A stretch of DNA of 64,000 nucleotides from Leptospira fluminis (GTDB lineage: Bacteria; Spirochaetota; Leptospiria; Leptospirales; Leptospiraceae), in assembly GCF_004771275.1 (NCBI RefSeq), contig NZ_RQEV01000012.1, forward strand, positions 124,001 to 188,000, given 5' to 3'. A model generated the notes under the pieces. That model was not told the origin of the DNA. It saw only the letters and a program-made list of their open reading frames with translations, and searched no databases. Position 1 is the first letter of the stretch; every line of letters starts with the position of its first letter. Shown here in pieces: positions 8,624-16,830 of the stretch. Both the position numbers and the translations under genes were made by a program.

Positions 8624-9034
8624 TTAGGCTTCTATCTTGATTTTTCTGGGTTTTTCGTTTTCCTGGATCGGTAAAACCAGGGTAAGAATCCCGTCTTTGA
8701 CTGTGGCTTGTACTCTTTCCGAATCGACGGCCAGAGGTAACTCCAAGGTTCTTTTAAATTTTCCCTTGGAACGTTCCAGTCTTCTCGGCTTTAACGAATC
8801 CAGATCGGGTTCCTTATTTTCCCCTTGGATTGTCAATAAATTATGCGCGACCGTGACTTCCAGGTCTTCCGAAGTCAAACCGGGGATTTCCGCGGTAACG
8901 GTGATTTGGTCCTGGTTTGAATATACGTTCAGAGTAGGGAATGCACGGTTTCCTTCCCAAACGGGCTCGAATAGGTTGTGAATCCTGTTTTGCATCCTGC
9001 GCATTTCTTGTAAAAAATCGACTTGGTGCCTCAT
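8624..9034 (-). CDS. Hsp20 family small heat-shock protein (proximal)
   Basis: A 136-residue alpha-crystallin-domain chaperone. The frame is open up to a GTG at 9061, but that codon lies inside the CIRCE operator; the ATG at 9032-9034 (MRHQVDFL) has a good AGTGAGGA ribosome site eight bases upstream and gives a family-typical N-terminus, so I use it. The C-terminal motif VKDGILTLVLP is conserved. It is the first gene of the minus-strand pair. Regulation by HrcA is inferred from the operator in its 5' region. Confidence 0.9.
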   Translation of the reverse strand: MRHQVDFLQEMRRMQNRIHNLFEPVWEGNRAFPTLNVYSNQDQITVTAEIPGLTSEDLEVTVAHNLLTIQGENKEPDLDSLKPRRLERSKGKFKRTLELPLAVDSERVQATVKDGILTLVLPIQENEKPRKIKIEA

Positions 9035-9054
9035 GTCGGTTGTCCTCACTTGTC

Positions 9055-9081
9055 TTAGCACTTGTATATATAGAGTGCTAA
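9055..9081. promoter_or_regulatory. CIRCE operator (HrcA binding site)
   Basis: TTAGCACTT - nine bases - GAGTGCTAA. This matches the CIRCE consensus (TTAGCACTC-N9-GAGTGCTAA) at all but one position, with the exact 9-9-9 spacing. It lies 21 bases before the ATG of the proximal Hsp20 gene, so HrcA would repress the operon until heat shock. The spacer is TATATATA-rich and could contain the -10 box. Confidence 0.9.
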
Positions 9082-9116
9082 TTTTGAAAAAAGTTTCAAC
9101 TTTTTTTTGAGATAAA

Positions 9117-9143
9117 TTGGCACTCTATGTGTAAAATTGCTAA
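9117..9143. promoter_or_regulatory. Second, degenerate CIRCE-like element
   Basis: TTGGCACTC - nine bases - AATTGCTAA. The left arm matches the CIRCE consensus at 8 of 9 positions and the right arm at 7 of 9, with correct spacing. It lies 35 bases upstream of the intact CIRCE. It could strengthen HrcA control of the hsp20 pair; it is weaker evidence than the first site. Confidence 0.55.
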
Positions 9144-9196
9144 TTTTTTTTGTTCTCGAGAAAGAGAAACACTGTTCGGCGGGCCGAGGAGGGCGC

Positions 9197-9279
9197 GGGA
9201 TTTTGGGAGGGCCCCGCCCTTACTGGGCGGGGGCTGGAGCGGAGCGGCGGGGTTCCCTGGGCTCATTTCACAAAATCCC
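9197..9279. repeat. GC-rich element bounded by inverted repeats
   Basis: GGGATTTTG (9197-9205) and its exact reverse complement CAAAATCCC (9271-9279) bracket 65 bases that contain a strong hairpin, CCCCGCCC-N5-GGGCGGGG (9212-9232). No U-run follows the inner stem, so it is not a classical terminator. The layout resembles REP- or MITE-like intergenic repeats or a folded RNA leader; copy number in the genome cannot be seen here. Confidence 0.5.
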
Positions 9280-9394
9280 CTTTTCTGCCATTCTTTTTTG
9301 GAAGAAAGGTTTTGCAGGAGGTCCTGCAGGCCGGACTTTACTGGCCGGAGATTAAAATGTCCGGGTTCTCCTGCCATTTCGTCCATAAGTGTCC

Positions 9395-9422
9395 GTTCAA
9401 TTCTTGAACAAAATTCTTGACA
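9395..9422 (+). promoter_or_regulatory. Palindrome and -35-like box upstream of the MarR gene
   Basis: GTTCAA-TTC-TTGAAC (9395-9409) is a perfect 6-bp inverted repeat, followed seven bases later by TTGACA (9417-9422), a consensus -35 hexamer. A convincing -10 box is not visible (the best at 17-18 spacing is TTACTG/TACTGG). The site is well placed for autoregulation by the MarR-type protein encoded from 9530; this is inference. Confidence 0.4.
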
Positions 9423-9529
9423 GTGTTTCTTCCGGCGATTTACTGGATTCGATTTTAAGGCATTGTGACCCAAGGGGCGAAGCCATATGGAACGCCTCGA
9501 TTTCCTCCCGATTCCCGATCGCATTTCTC

Positions 9530-9871
9530 ATGACTGACGAGCTCAGGCATAAAATCCTAAAATTGATCGAAGATCGTCCTGATTTTAACCAGCGCGATCT
9601 GGCCAACGCTTTGGGCATCAGCCTGGGGAAGACGAACTATTGTCTCAAGGCTCTCTTGGAGAAGGGTTGGATCAAGGCAAAGAACTTTAAGAACAGTAAA
9701 AATAAACTGGCATATGCCTATATTCTGACCCCGGCAGGGCTGGAGGAGAAAATCCAGCTAACGCTTACCTATTACTCCATCAAAAAGCGCGAATACGAGG
9801 AACTCAAGCAGGAGTTGGAAAGGATGGGAATCGGTGAGGAGAGGCTTTCGGAGGGGCACGAGTCGGTCTGA
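9530..9871 (+). CDS. MarR-family EPS-associated transcriptional regulator
   Basis: A 113-residue winged-helix protein. The segment from about residue 13 ([22 protein letters not shown]) is the helix-turn-helix; the wing and a C-terminal coiled helix ([19 protein letters not shown]) follow. Length and sequence match the small MarR-type regulators found at the head of exopolysaccharide and O-antigen loci. The frame opens earlier (9389), but residues before the ATG at 9530 look non-coding and the family begins with MTDE-like sequence. As I recall, leptospiral rfb loci are bounded on one side by such a gene, so it marks the left end of the cluster. It probably regulates the locus and itself. Confidence 0.85.
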   Translation: MTDELRHKILKLIEDRPDFNQRDLANALGISLGKTNYCLKALLEKGWIKAKNFKNSKNKLAYAYILTPAGLEEKIQLTLTYYSIKKREYEELKQELERMGIGEERLSEGHESV

Positions 9872-9898
9872 TGCGGATTCGACGAGGTGTTTTATCGT

Positions 9899-10834
9899 AT
9901 GGAAAAAGACGCTAAGATATATATCGCAGGGATCTATGGAATGGTGGGTTCGGCCGTCGCTCGGGTTCTGCGGGAGGAAGGCTTTAGTAATATAGTAGGC
10001 CATAGTTCCGAAGAGTTGAATCTACTGAGACAAGACGACGTCGAAAAATTCTACAAAGACCATAGACCCGACTACGTTTTTTTGGCGGCGGCGAGGGTAG
10101 GCGGCATCTACGCGAACGATACGTATCCTGCGGATTTTATATATAATAATTTACAAATTCAGAATAATGTAATTCATTCTTCCTACGTTTATAGGGTCAA
10201 GAAGCTCCTTTTTCTGGGATCTTCTTGCATTTATCCGAAATACGCAAAACAGCCGATTTCGGAGGACTCATTGCTTACCGGCGCATTGGAACCGACAAAC
10301 GAGGCTTATGCGATCGCGAAGATTGCGGGTCTAAAAATGTGCGAATATTATAATAAGCAATATCATACGCAGTTTATTTCCGCTATGCCCACGAATTTAT
10401 ACGGTATAGGCGATAATTATAATGCGATGAATTCGCACGTGCTTCCCGCCCTGATTCGCCGGTTCCACGAAGCGAAAGTTTCCGATAGCAAGGAAGTCGT
10501 CATGTGGGGAACCGGGGCTCCGCTAAGAGAATTCCTGTTTGTGGACGATTTAGCGGACGCATGCGTATTCTTGATGAAACATTACGTTTCGAACGAAACG
10601 GTTAACGTCGGAAGTGGGCAAGAGGTAAGCATCCGGGAATTGGCGGAGGTCGTCAAAAAGGCGGTCGGATACAAGGGCGAGATCGTTTTGGATTCCTCCA
10701 AACCCGACGGAACTCCCCGCAAGTTACTGGATTCGAACAAGTTGCACTCCTTAGGCTGGAAGGCGAAGACCGGATTGGAAGAAGGGATCGGAATCGCTTA
10801 CGCCGATTTTTTGAACGGAAACGTCAGGAAATAA
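9899..10834 (+). CDS. fcl: GDP-L-fucose synthase-like SDR
   Basis: A 311-residue extended short-chain dehydrogenase. It has the NAD(P) glycine motif GIYGMVGSA (the usual family form is GHRGMVGSA), GSSCIYP with the catalytic Ser, and YAIAK (Y-x-x-x-K). Fcl enzymes convert GDP-4-keto-6-deoxymannose to GDP-L-fucose by 3,5-epimerisation and reduction. The preceding enzyme, GDP-mannose 4,6-dehydratase (Gmd), is not in the window, so it must be elsewhere or the substrate differs. A GTG at 9887 is possible, but ATG 9899 gives the family-typical MEKDAKIY start. It is the first biosynthetic gene of the cluster. Confidence 0.8.
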   Translation: MEKDAKIYIAGIYGMVGSAVARVLREEGFSNIVGHSSEELNLLRQDDVEKFYKDHRPDYVFLAAARVGGIYANDTYPADFIYNNLQIQNNVIHSSYVYRVKKLLFLGSSCIYPKYAKQPISEDSLLTGALEPTNEAYAIAKIAGLKMCEYYNKQYHTQFISAMPTNLYGIGDNYNAMNSHVLPALIRRFHEAKVSDSKEVVMWGTGAPLREFLFVDDLADACVFLMKHYVSNETVNVGSGQEVSIRELAEVVKKAVGYKGEIVLDSSKPDGTPRKLLDSNKLHSLGWKAKTGLEEGIGIAYADFLNGNVRK

Positions 10835-10852
10835 GGGCAACTGGGAATCGAA

Positions 10853-11968
10853 TTGGCGGCAGACGTAGAATACGTAGTTTTCGGAGCAGGCGTGATCGGT
10901 CTGGCTTGCGGCAGGAGACTTGCCGAGAGAAAAAAGAGTTTTTTTGTTCTGGAAAAGGAAAACCAATTCGGAACAGGGATCAGTTCTCGGAATAGCGAGG
11001 TGATCCATTCCGGAATTTATTACGGCGCCGACTCCTTAAAAACCAAGTTATGCATCGAGGGAAGAAGGCTACTTTACGAATATTGTGAAACGAAGAACGT
11101 TCCTTTTAAGAAAACCGGAAAACTGATCGTCGCGGTGGAAGCGGACGAAATTCCTAAGCTGCGATCCTTGTATGAGAACGGAAAGCGGAACGGAATCGGC
11201 GAATTGTATTGGTGGGATGAGTCGGAAATAAAACGGACGGAACCTTCCGTTCGAGCGGTTGCGGCTATCTATTCTTCCGAAACGGGAATCGTCGAGACTA
11301 AAGATTTGATGAGTTCCTATTTGGCCGACCTTAGCGGCGAATATGGATCCTTGATCTGCAATAAATATCCGGTTTCTCTCGAAACAGCCGGAAAGCACTG
11401 GAGAATTTCGTTAAACGACGGTTCCGAGTTCACTTCGGAAAAAGTGATCAATTCCTGCGGTTTGGGCGCTTACGATTTTTTGGGAAAGATCCGTGATTTT
11501 CCAGAAGAATCCCGTCCGGCGGCGTTTCGTATGGCGAAGGGCCATTATTTTTCCTTAACGGGTTCGAACATCCGCGTTTCCCATCTGATCTATCCGCTCC
11601 CTCAGGTCGGAGGGTTGGGGGTTCACCTTACTCTAGATCTGGCGGGCGGTATCAGATTCGGACCGGATGTGGAATGGGTCGAGCGGGAGAATTACGACGT
11701 TCCGGAGAATCTCCGGTCGAAATTTTACGATTCCGTAAAGAGATATCTTCCGCAAGTGCACCCGGATCAGTTGCAGCCTAGCTATGCCGGCATACGGCCT
11801 AAGCTTCACGGGCCGGAAGAGAAATTTGCAGATTTCCTAATACAAACGGAAAAAGAGCACGGGATGGAAGGATTGGTAAATCTCCTAGGAATCGAGTCTC
11901 CCGGAGTCACCTCCTCTCTTGCCATCGCGAACTTGGTTTTAAACTCTTTGGAAGGCGAAAGTTTATGA
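10853..11968 (+). CDS. FAD-dependent oxidoreductase, L-2-hydroxyglutarate oxidase-like
   Basis: A 371-residue DAO-family flavoprotein. The N-terminal dinucleotide motif FGAGVIGLACGRRLAE binds FAD, and SSRNSEVIHSGIYY and the C-terminal GIESPGVTSS(L)AI are hallmark segments of L-2-hydroxyglutarate dehydrogenases (LhgO). Those enzymes oxidise L-2-hydroxyglutarate to 2-oxoglutarate at the membrane. Its place inside a sugar locus suggests that it oxidises a hydroxy-acid or a sugar alcohol carbon instead, but that is inference. The start is TTG, 18 bases after the previous stop; the stop overlaps the next ATG. Confidence 0.75.
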   Translation: MAADVEYVVFGAGVIGLACGRRLAERKKSFFVLEKENQFGTGISSRNSEVIHSGIYYGADSLKTKLCIEGRRLLYEYCETKNVPFKKTGKLIVAVEADEIPKLRSLYENGKRNGIGELYWWDESEIKRTEPSVRAVAAIYSSETGIVETKDLMSSYLADLSGEYGSLICNKYPVSLETAGKHWRISLNDGSEFTSEKVINSCGLGAYDFLGKIRDFPEESRPAAFRMAKGHYFSLTGSNIRVSHLIYPLPQVGGLGVHLTLDLAGGIRFGPDVEWVERENYDVPENLRSKFYDSVKRYLPQVHPDQLQPSYAGIRPKLHGPEEKFADFLIQTEKEHGMEGLVNLLGIESPGVTSSLAIANLVLNSLEGESL

Positions 11969-12537
11969 AGGATCTCATTTCGAATTACGTGTCTCGACTG
12001 GAGAAGGTGTTCTCAACGGAGAATATTTCCGCGATCGAAACTCTGGCGGAATCCCTTTGGGACGCATGGAAGACCAAAAAAACGGTCTACATTTGCGGCA
12101 ACGGCGGGAGTGCCGGGAATGCAATTCATCTCGCCAACGATTTCAATTACGGAATAGATAAGGGAAAAGGGATCGGGTTGCGCATAGAGGCGCTTCCGGC
12201 GAATTCTTCCGTCATTACCTGTATCGCCAACGACGAAGGTTACGAGTTTATCTTTTCCCAACAGCTTCAGGTGAAAGCCGATGCGAACGACGTTCTCATC
12301 GTTTTGTCCGGTAGCGGGAATTCCCCGAATATTCTCAAGGCTTTGGAGGTCGGGAATCGTTTGGGCATGAAGACCTTCGCCATTTTAGGATATTCGGGAG
12401 GGAAGGCGAAGTCGTTGGCCCAGCATCCGATTCATTTCGCGATAGAGGACATGCAGGTTTCCGAGGACCTGCAATTGATCGTCGGACACATATTGATGCA
12501 GTGGATGTATAAAAAAGGCCAGGAATCGAATTCATGA
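11965..12537 (+). CDS. gmhA: Phosphoheptose isomerase-like SIS protein
   Basis: A 190-residue single-SIS-domain protein. CGNGGSAGNAIHLANDF (about residues 46-62) and LSGSGNSPN (about 113-121) are the phosphosugar-binding loops of GmhA, which converts sedoheptulose 7-phosphate to D-glycero-D-manno-heptose 7-phosphate. ATGA overlaps couple it to both neighbours. With the nucleotidyltransferase and the HldE-like gene downstream it suggests a nucleotide-heptose route devoted to the O-antigen. Confidence 0.82.
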   Translation: MKDLISNYVSRLEKVFSTENISAIETLAESLWDAWKTKKTVYICGNGGSAGNAIHLANDFNYGIDKGKGIGLRIEALPANSSVITCIANDEGYEFIFSQQLQVKADANDVLIVLSGSGNSPNILKALEVGNRLGMKTFAILGYSGGKAKSLAQHPIHFAIEDMQVSEDLQLIVGHILMQWMYKKGQESNS

Positions 12538-13520
12538 AGGCAATCGTTACGGGCGGAGCAGGGTTTATCGGCAGCCATTTGGTGGATGTTTTATTGAAAG
12601 ACGACTTCGAAGTCGTGGTTCTGGACAATTTCAGTACGGGACGACCTTTCAACCTAGAGCATGTAAAGAATCGAATCGATCTGTTCGAATGCGATTTGTC
12701 CGTCCAAGGGGACTGGATCGCGAAGTTTAAGGGCGTCGATTACGTGTTTCACTTGGCCGCTCTCGCCGATATCGTTCCGAGCATTCAAAACCCCGAGGGG
12801 TATTTTCAATCCAATGTAAACGGAACTCTGAACGTTCTGCAGGCGAGCAGGCACCAAGGCGTAAAAAGATTCGTCTATGCGGCGTCTTCGTCCTGTTACG
12901 GCATCCCCGAAGTCTATCCGACCCCCGAGACCGCACCGATTTTGCCGCAATATCCGTATGCTCTTACGAAGAGGATGGGCGAGGAGCTCGTAATGCACTG
13001 GGCTCAGGTTTATAAGTTTCCCGCATTATCTTTACGTTTTTTTAATGTTTACGGTCCAAGATCCAGGACTTCCGGCACGTACGGAGCGGTTTTCGGAGTG
13101 TTCCTTGCGCAGAAATTGGCCAACAAGCCGTACACGGTCGTAGGGGACGGAAACCAGACTCGGGATTTCACCTTTGTCACGGATGTGGCCGAAGCGGTTC
13201 TTGCGGCGGCCAAAAGCGATAAAGTATCAGAGATTTATAATGTAGGCAGCGGGGCAACGGTTTCCATCAATCGGATCGTGGAATTGCTCGGCGGGGAATC
13301 TATCCGTATCCCGAAACGTCCCGGAGAACCGGACTCGACTTACGCGGATATTTCCAAGATTCGAAAGGATCTGAACTGGAATCCGAAAGTCCCGATCGAA
13401 AAAGGCGTGGCCGAACTTATCAAGAATATAGATTACTGGAAGGAGGCTCCTGTATGGACTCCGGACAAGATAGAGAAAGCTACTTCCGATTGGTTTAAAT
13501 ACTTAGGTGACGAAAAGTAA
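12534..13520 (+). CDS. NAD-dependent nucleotide-sugar epimerase (SDR)
   Basis: A 328-residue extended SDR of the GalE/WbpP type. It shows GGAGFIGSHL at residues 7-16, AASSSCYG, YALTKRMGE (Y-x-x-x-K) and the substrate loop NVYGPRSRTSGTYG. Most enzymes with this signature epimerise UDP-sugars at C4. The position inside the putative heptose cassette allows a heptose substrate too. It overlaps the next gene by 14 bases. Confidence 0.78.
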   Translation: MKAIVTGGAGFIGSHLVDVLLKDDFEVVVLDNFSTGRPFNLEHVKNRIDLFECDLSVQGDWIAKFKGVDYVFHLAALADIVPSIQNPEGYFQSNVNGTLNVLQASRHQGVKRFVYAASSSCYGIPEVYPTPETAPILPQYPYALTKRMGEELVMHWAQVYKFPALSLRFFNVYGPRSRTSGTYGAVFGVFLAQKLANKPYTVVGDGNQTRDFTFVTDVAEAVLAAAKSDKVSEIYNVGSGATVSINRIVELLGGESIRIPKRPGEPDSTYADISKIRKDLNWNPKVPIEKGVAELIKNIDYWKEAPVWTPDKIEKATSDWFKYLGDEK

Positions 13521-14307
13521 TAGCGAATCGATAGGCGCGTTGGTGCTGGCTGCGGGGCTAGGAACTAGGCTGCGGCCGCTCACCGATGAATGGCCGAAGT
13601 GTCTCATGCCGGTTTCCGGAAAACCGCTTCTGGAAATCTGGCTGGATCAGATTTTCGCTCTAGGTATAGAGGACGTACTTGTAAACGTGCATTACCTACC
13701 GGAGAAAGTATTCGATTTTTTGAATAGACCTAAATTTCAAGGCAGGGTGGAGTCCGTGTTCGAACCTCGACTTTTGGGGACGGCCGGAACGCTTCTTGAA
13801 AACTACAATTTTTTCAAGGGCAATACCACTTTGCTGATTCACGGCGATAATCTCTGTGTCTGTGATTTTGCCGCGTTTATAAAATACCATTTCGAAGAGA
13901 GGCCGGCAGGATCTCTACTCACGATGATGACCTTCCGGACGGAGACTCCCGAAACCTGCGGGATCGTAGAATTGGACGAACGTTCCGTAGTTAGGAATTT
14001 CCATGAAAAAGTGCGGAATCCTCCGGGTAACTTGGCGAACGCCGCGATCTATCTTCTTTCTCCCGAGTTATTGGAGTGGTTGCATGCCAGACCCGAAATT
14101 CACGATTTCAGCAATCAAGTGCTCCCGGAGTTTTTGGGTAAAATCGCCACTTGGGAAAATAAGGGCGTTATGCGGGATATCGGCAATCAGGAATCGCTGG
14201 TTAAAGCCCAACGAGAAGTGCGTTTTTCCGAAGAAGGTGAGATGGACGAGTGGCAGTCTAAATTTCGATCCAATCCGATCTACGAGTTATTGAGTTCCAG
14301 AGCATGA
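13507..14307 (+). CDS. Sugar-1-phosphate nucleotidyltransferase (HddC/RmlA-like)
   Basis: A 266-residue nucleotidyltransferase. LAAGLGTRLRPLT and WPKCLMPVSGKPLLE near the N-terminus are the nucleotide-binding signature, and HGDNLCVCD carries the metal-binding Asp. The length matches RmlA- or HddC-type enzymes; given GmhA and the HldE-like gene on either side, activation of a heptose 1-phosphate is the likeliest role. The start is GTG, inside the end of the previous gene. Confidence 0.75.
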   Translation: MTKSNSESIGALVLAAGLGTRLRPLTDEWPKCLMPVSGKPLLEIWLDQIFALGIEDVLVNVHYLPEKVFDFLNRPKFQGRVESVFEPRLLGTAGTLLENYNFFKGNTTLLIHGDNLCVCDFAAFIKYHFEERPAGSLLTMMTFRTETPETCGIVELDERSVVRNFHEKVRNPPGNLANAAIYLLSPELLEWLHARPEIHDFSNQVLPEFLGKIATWENKGVMRDIGNQESLVKAQREVRFSEEGEMDEWQSKFRSNPIYELLSSRA

Positions 14308-15830
14308 CATCCAGTTCCCAAAAAATACTCTCCGTCTCGGACCTTTCCCAGTTGGAGGATTCGAATGCGGAGCATCCTTTCGTCCTCTGCTACGGTCATT
14401 TCAACGTCATTCATCCGGGGCATATTCGATTTTTGCAATATGCGAGGAGTCTTTCCAAGGGGCTGAAAGTCGCCGTGCTCGGGGACGAGAATATCGAGGC
14501 GAAGCGTAATAAATATTTCCACCAAATGGAAAGGGCGGAAGGGGTCGCTTCCCTTCACTTCGTGGATTCGGTTTTTGTTTTGGATAAGATATCTTTGGAG
14601 CAGCTTATCCATAGGATTCATCCTGCCGTATTGGTTTTGGGAAAGGAATTCGAGAATTCACAAAGGCAGGATATCCGAGAAGCTATCGCAGCGATCCAGG
14701 AAAAGGGCGGACAGGTGGTTTTTCATGCCGGGGAAATCCATTACGCCAGTTCGGATTTGCTCCACGGAAGTCAGTCGGAAATCGAGTCGGAGAGAAGACA
14801 TTTATTTCTGCAATCCTGCAAAAGACAGGGAGTAAATTCGGACGGGCTGCTGTCCCGGATCGGAAACTTTTCGAAGTCCAAAATTCTAGTCATAGGCGAT
14901 ACGATCGTTGACCAATATGTCGCTTGCGATGCGATCGGAATGAGTGCGGAAGCCCCCGTATTGGTCGTTCGGGAACTGGAAACCAAGGAATTCGTAGGCG
15001 GTGCGGGAGTGGTCGCGGCCCACGTAAAGGCGCTAGGAGCGGAGTGTTCTTTTTTATCGGTCGTAGGAGAGGACGAAAACGCCGAATTGGTGCGAAAGGA
15101 ATTGGAAGGACAAGGAATCAAAGTTCATCTGATCCGGGATTCCACCAGGCCGACTACATTCAAAATCCGTTATATGGTGGAAAACCAGAAGCTATTTCGT
15201 GTGAGTCGACTAAAAGAGCATTCTCTGTCCAAGTCCGTCGAAGATAAATTTTTGGAAAGGCTTAAGTCGCTCGCGGACGGAGTCGACGGGATTTTAATCT
15301 GCGATTTCGTTTACGGAGTCGTTACGCCCAAGGTGCTTTCGGAGATCCAGTCGATCGCCCGTGAAAAAGGAATTTTCCTTTTCGGAGATCTTCAATGCAG
15401 CAGTCAGGTCGGCAACGTGGCAAAGTTCGAAGATTTTCACCTGATTTGTCCTACGGAACGGGAAGCTAGAATCGCTTTGAGCAATCACGAAGACGGGGTG
15501 GAATGGATCGCGAACACTTTGCTGGAGCGTACACGTTCGGAGAACCTTTTAGTCAAGCTTGGTGCAGAAGGGTTTATCGCTTATTCGAACGATTCTCCCG
15601 ATTATTTTAGAAAAAAGGAACATTTTCCTGCGCTCGTTTCCAACCCGGTGGACGTAGCAGGTGCAGGGGATTCACTTTTTGCGGCTATGGCGATCAGTAT
15701 GTGTTCGGGAGCGAATCTCATGGAAGCTTCCGCGATCGGAGCTTGTGTCGCGGCCTTAGCGGTGCAGATTATCGGAAATATTCCGGTTTCAAGGCAGAAA
15801 TTAGAAAACTTTATTAAGAATTTGGAGTGA
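14304..15830 (+). CDS. HldE-like bifunctional protein with swapped domains (nucleotidyltransferase-PfkB kinase)
   Basis: A 508-residue fusion. Residues about 25-160 are a cytidylyltransferase-fold domain with the HxGH-type motif GHFNVIHPGH. Residues about 190-505 are a PfkB/ribokinase-family kinase: GDTIVDQY, GGAGVVAAHVKALGA, and the anion-hole motif DVAGAGDSLFA with the catalytic Asp. In E. coli HldE the kinase is N-terminal and the adenylyltransferase C-terminal; here the order is reversed. Together the domains could phosphorylate heptose 7-phosphate at C1 and activate it. It overlaps its upstream neighbour by ATGA. The bifunctional role is inferred. Confidence 0.78.
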   Translation: MTSSSQKILSVSDLSQLEDSNAEHPFVLCYGHFNVIHPGHIRFLQYARSLSKGLKVAVLGDENIEAKRNKYFHQMERAEGVASLHFVDSVFVLDKISLEQLIHRIHPAVLVLGKEFENSQRQDIREAIAAIQEKGGQVVFHAGEIHYASSDLLHGSQSEIESERRHLFLQSCKRQGVNSDGLLSRIGNFSKSKILVIGDTIVDQYVACDAIGMSAEAPVLVVRELETKEFVGGAGVVAAHVKALGAECSFLSVVGEDENAELVRKELEGQGIKVHLIRDSTRPTTFKIRYMVENQKLFRVSRLKEHSLSKSVEDKFLERLKSLADGVDGILICDFVYGVVTPKVLSEIQSIAREKGIFLFGDLQCSSQVGNVAKFEDFHLICPTEREARIALSNHEDGVEWIANTLLERTRSENLLVKLGAEGFIAYSNDSPDYFRKKEHFPALVSNPVDVAGAGDSLFAAMAISMCSGANLMEASAIGACVAALAVQIIGNIPVSRQKLENFIKNLE

Positions 15831-15832
15831 AC

Positions 15833-16825
15833 ATGTCTCAAGGGATTCAAAGTATTTATATCACCGGCGGCGCAGGCTACGTCGGTGCGGTTCTCGTTCC
15901 GCGTCTACTCGAAGAGGGATATAGAGTAACCGTTCTCGATTTGATGTTATACGGAGAGGAGGTTCTAAAGGACCACCCGAATTTGAAAAAGATTAAAGGC
16001 GACATCAGGGATAAGGCCGTCTTGGAGAGGACGATTCCTGGACACGATTCCGTCATTCATTTGGCGTGTATTTCCAACGATCCGAGTTTCGAGCTGAATC
16101 CGGATTTGGGAAAATCGATCAACCTTGACGCTTTTCGTCCTCTCGTCGAGATCAGTAAAAAGGCCGGCGTTAAAAGATTCATTTATGCTTCCTCGTCCTC
16201 CGTTTACGGAATCAAGGAAGAGCCGAACGTCACCGAAGATTTCGAACTTGAGCCTCTTACGGATTACTCCAAATTCAAGGCGGATTGCGAAAAGATTCTA
16301 AGCGAATACCAATCCGACGATTTTACGACGGTCACCATTCGTCCTGCGACTGTCTGCGGGTATTCGCCTCGACAAAGGCTTGATGTGGTCGTGAATATTC
16401 TCACCAACCTTGCGTATCATAAAAGGGAGATCAGTGTGTTCGGAGGTTCCCAGCTCCGTCCGAATATCCACATCGCCGATATGGTCGAAGCGTATCTGAC
16501 CCTCTTGAGAGCTCCGAAAGAGAAGATCGCAGGGGACGTGTTCAACGCGGGATTTCAGAATCATACCGTTTTGGAGATCGCAACCATGGTCAAGGAAACG
16601 GTTGGGGACGACGTCAAGCTGATCACCACACCTACGAACGACAACCGTTCTTATCATGTTTCTTCCGAAAAAATCTTTAAGGTGCTCGGTTTTAAGGCGA
16701 ATCATTCCATCAAGGAAGCCGTCGAGGATCTGAAAAAAGCCTTCGACGCGGATCTTTTGCCGAATTCGCTTACGGACGAGAGATATTTCAATATTAAAAG
16801 AATGCAATCGGTCAATTTAAGGTAA
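15833..16825 (+). CDS. NAD-dependent epimerase/dehydratase (SDR)
   Basis: A 330-residue extended SDR with GGAGYVGAVLVPRLL, the block HLACISNDPSF, ASSSSVYG and YSKFK as catalytic motif. The closest relative in this window is the SDR at 47464-48516 (shared ISNDP block, CGFSPR/CGYSPR, DNRSY), so the two are paralogues. ATG 15833 with GGAG five bases ahead is preferred over the in-frame GTG at 15827. The substrate cannot be read from the sequence. Confidence 0.75.
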   Translation: MSQGIQSIYITGGAGYVGAVLVPRLLEEGYRVTVLDLMLYGEEVLKDHPNLKKIKGDIRDKAVLERTIPGHDSVIHLACISNDPSFELNPDLGKSINLDAFRPLVEISKKAGVKRFIYASSSSVYGIKEEPNVTEDFELEPLTDYSKFKADCEKILSEYQSDDFTTVTIRPATVCGYSPRQRLDVVVNILTNLAYHKREISVFGGSQLRPNIHIADMVEAYLTLLRAPKEKIAGDVFNAGFQNHTVLEIATMVKETVGDDVKLITTPTNDNRSYHVSSEKIFKVLGFKANHSIKEAVEDLKKAFDADLLPNSLTDERYFNIKRMQSVNLR

Positions 16826-16830
16826 AAATA

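Larger units (their letters stand above)
9144..9529. other. Non-coding, hairpin-rich region between hsp20 and the rfb cluster
   Basis: About 385 bases with no convincing gene. It is strikingly heterogeneous: AT-rich at the left, then very GC-rich (about 9178-9260), then mixed. Readable structures are an element bounded by 9-bp inverted repeats (9197-9279), a perfect GGA-centred repeat TGCAGGA-GG-TCCTGCA (9313-9328), a GGCC-flanked repeat (9329-9346), a palindrome (9395-9409) and a -35-like TTGACA (9417-9422). The open frame that runs through 9389-9529 has no family-like sequence and is taken as non-coding. Confidence 0.6.

Noticed and set aside
9035..9061. GTG start of the proximal Hsp20 gene at 9061
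   Set aside because: The codon lies within the CIRCE operator and has no ribosome site; ATG 9034 has both a good ribosome site and a family-like N-terminus.
9212..9232. Intrinsic terminator
   Set aside because: The GC stem is strong but no U-run follows on either strand, so I describe it as part of a repeat element.
9455..9495. Short repeat resembling widely distributed GAAGC-type intergenic repeats (CATTGTGACCC...GGGGCGAAGCC)
   Set aside because: Only one copy in the window and no inverted partner; cannot be supported without a genome search.
9389..9529. N-terminal extension of the MarR gene by 47 residues
   Set aside because: The extension has no family-like sequence, contains the -35-like region and palindrome, and the family begins at the ATG at 9530.
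12335..12652. Antisense open frame over the gmhA/SDR junction, and similar long antisense frames elsewhere (e.g. 26235-26897, 29110-29667)
   Set aside because: They mirror well-supported genes, have no recognisable domains and no ribosome sites; shadows of the coding strand.
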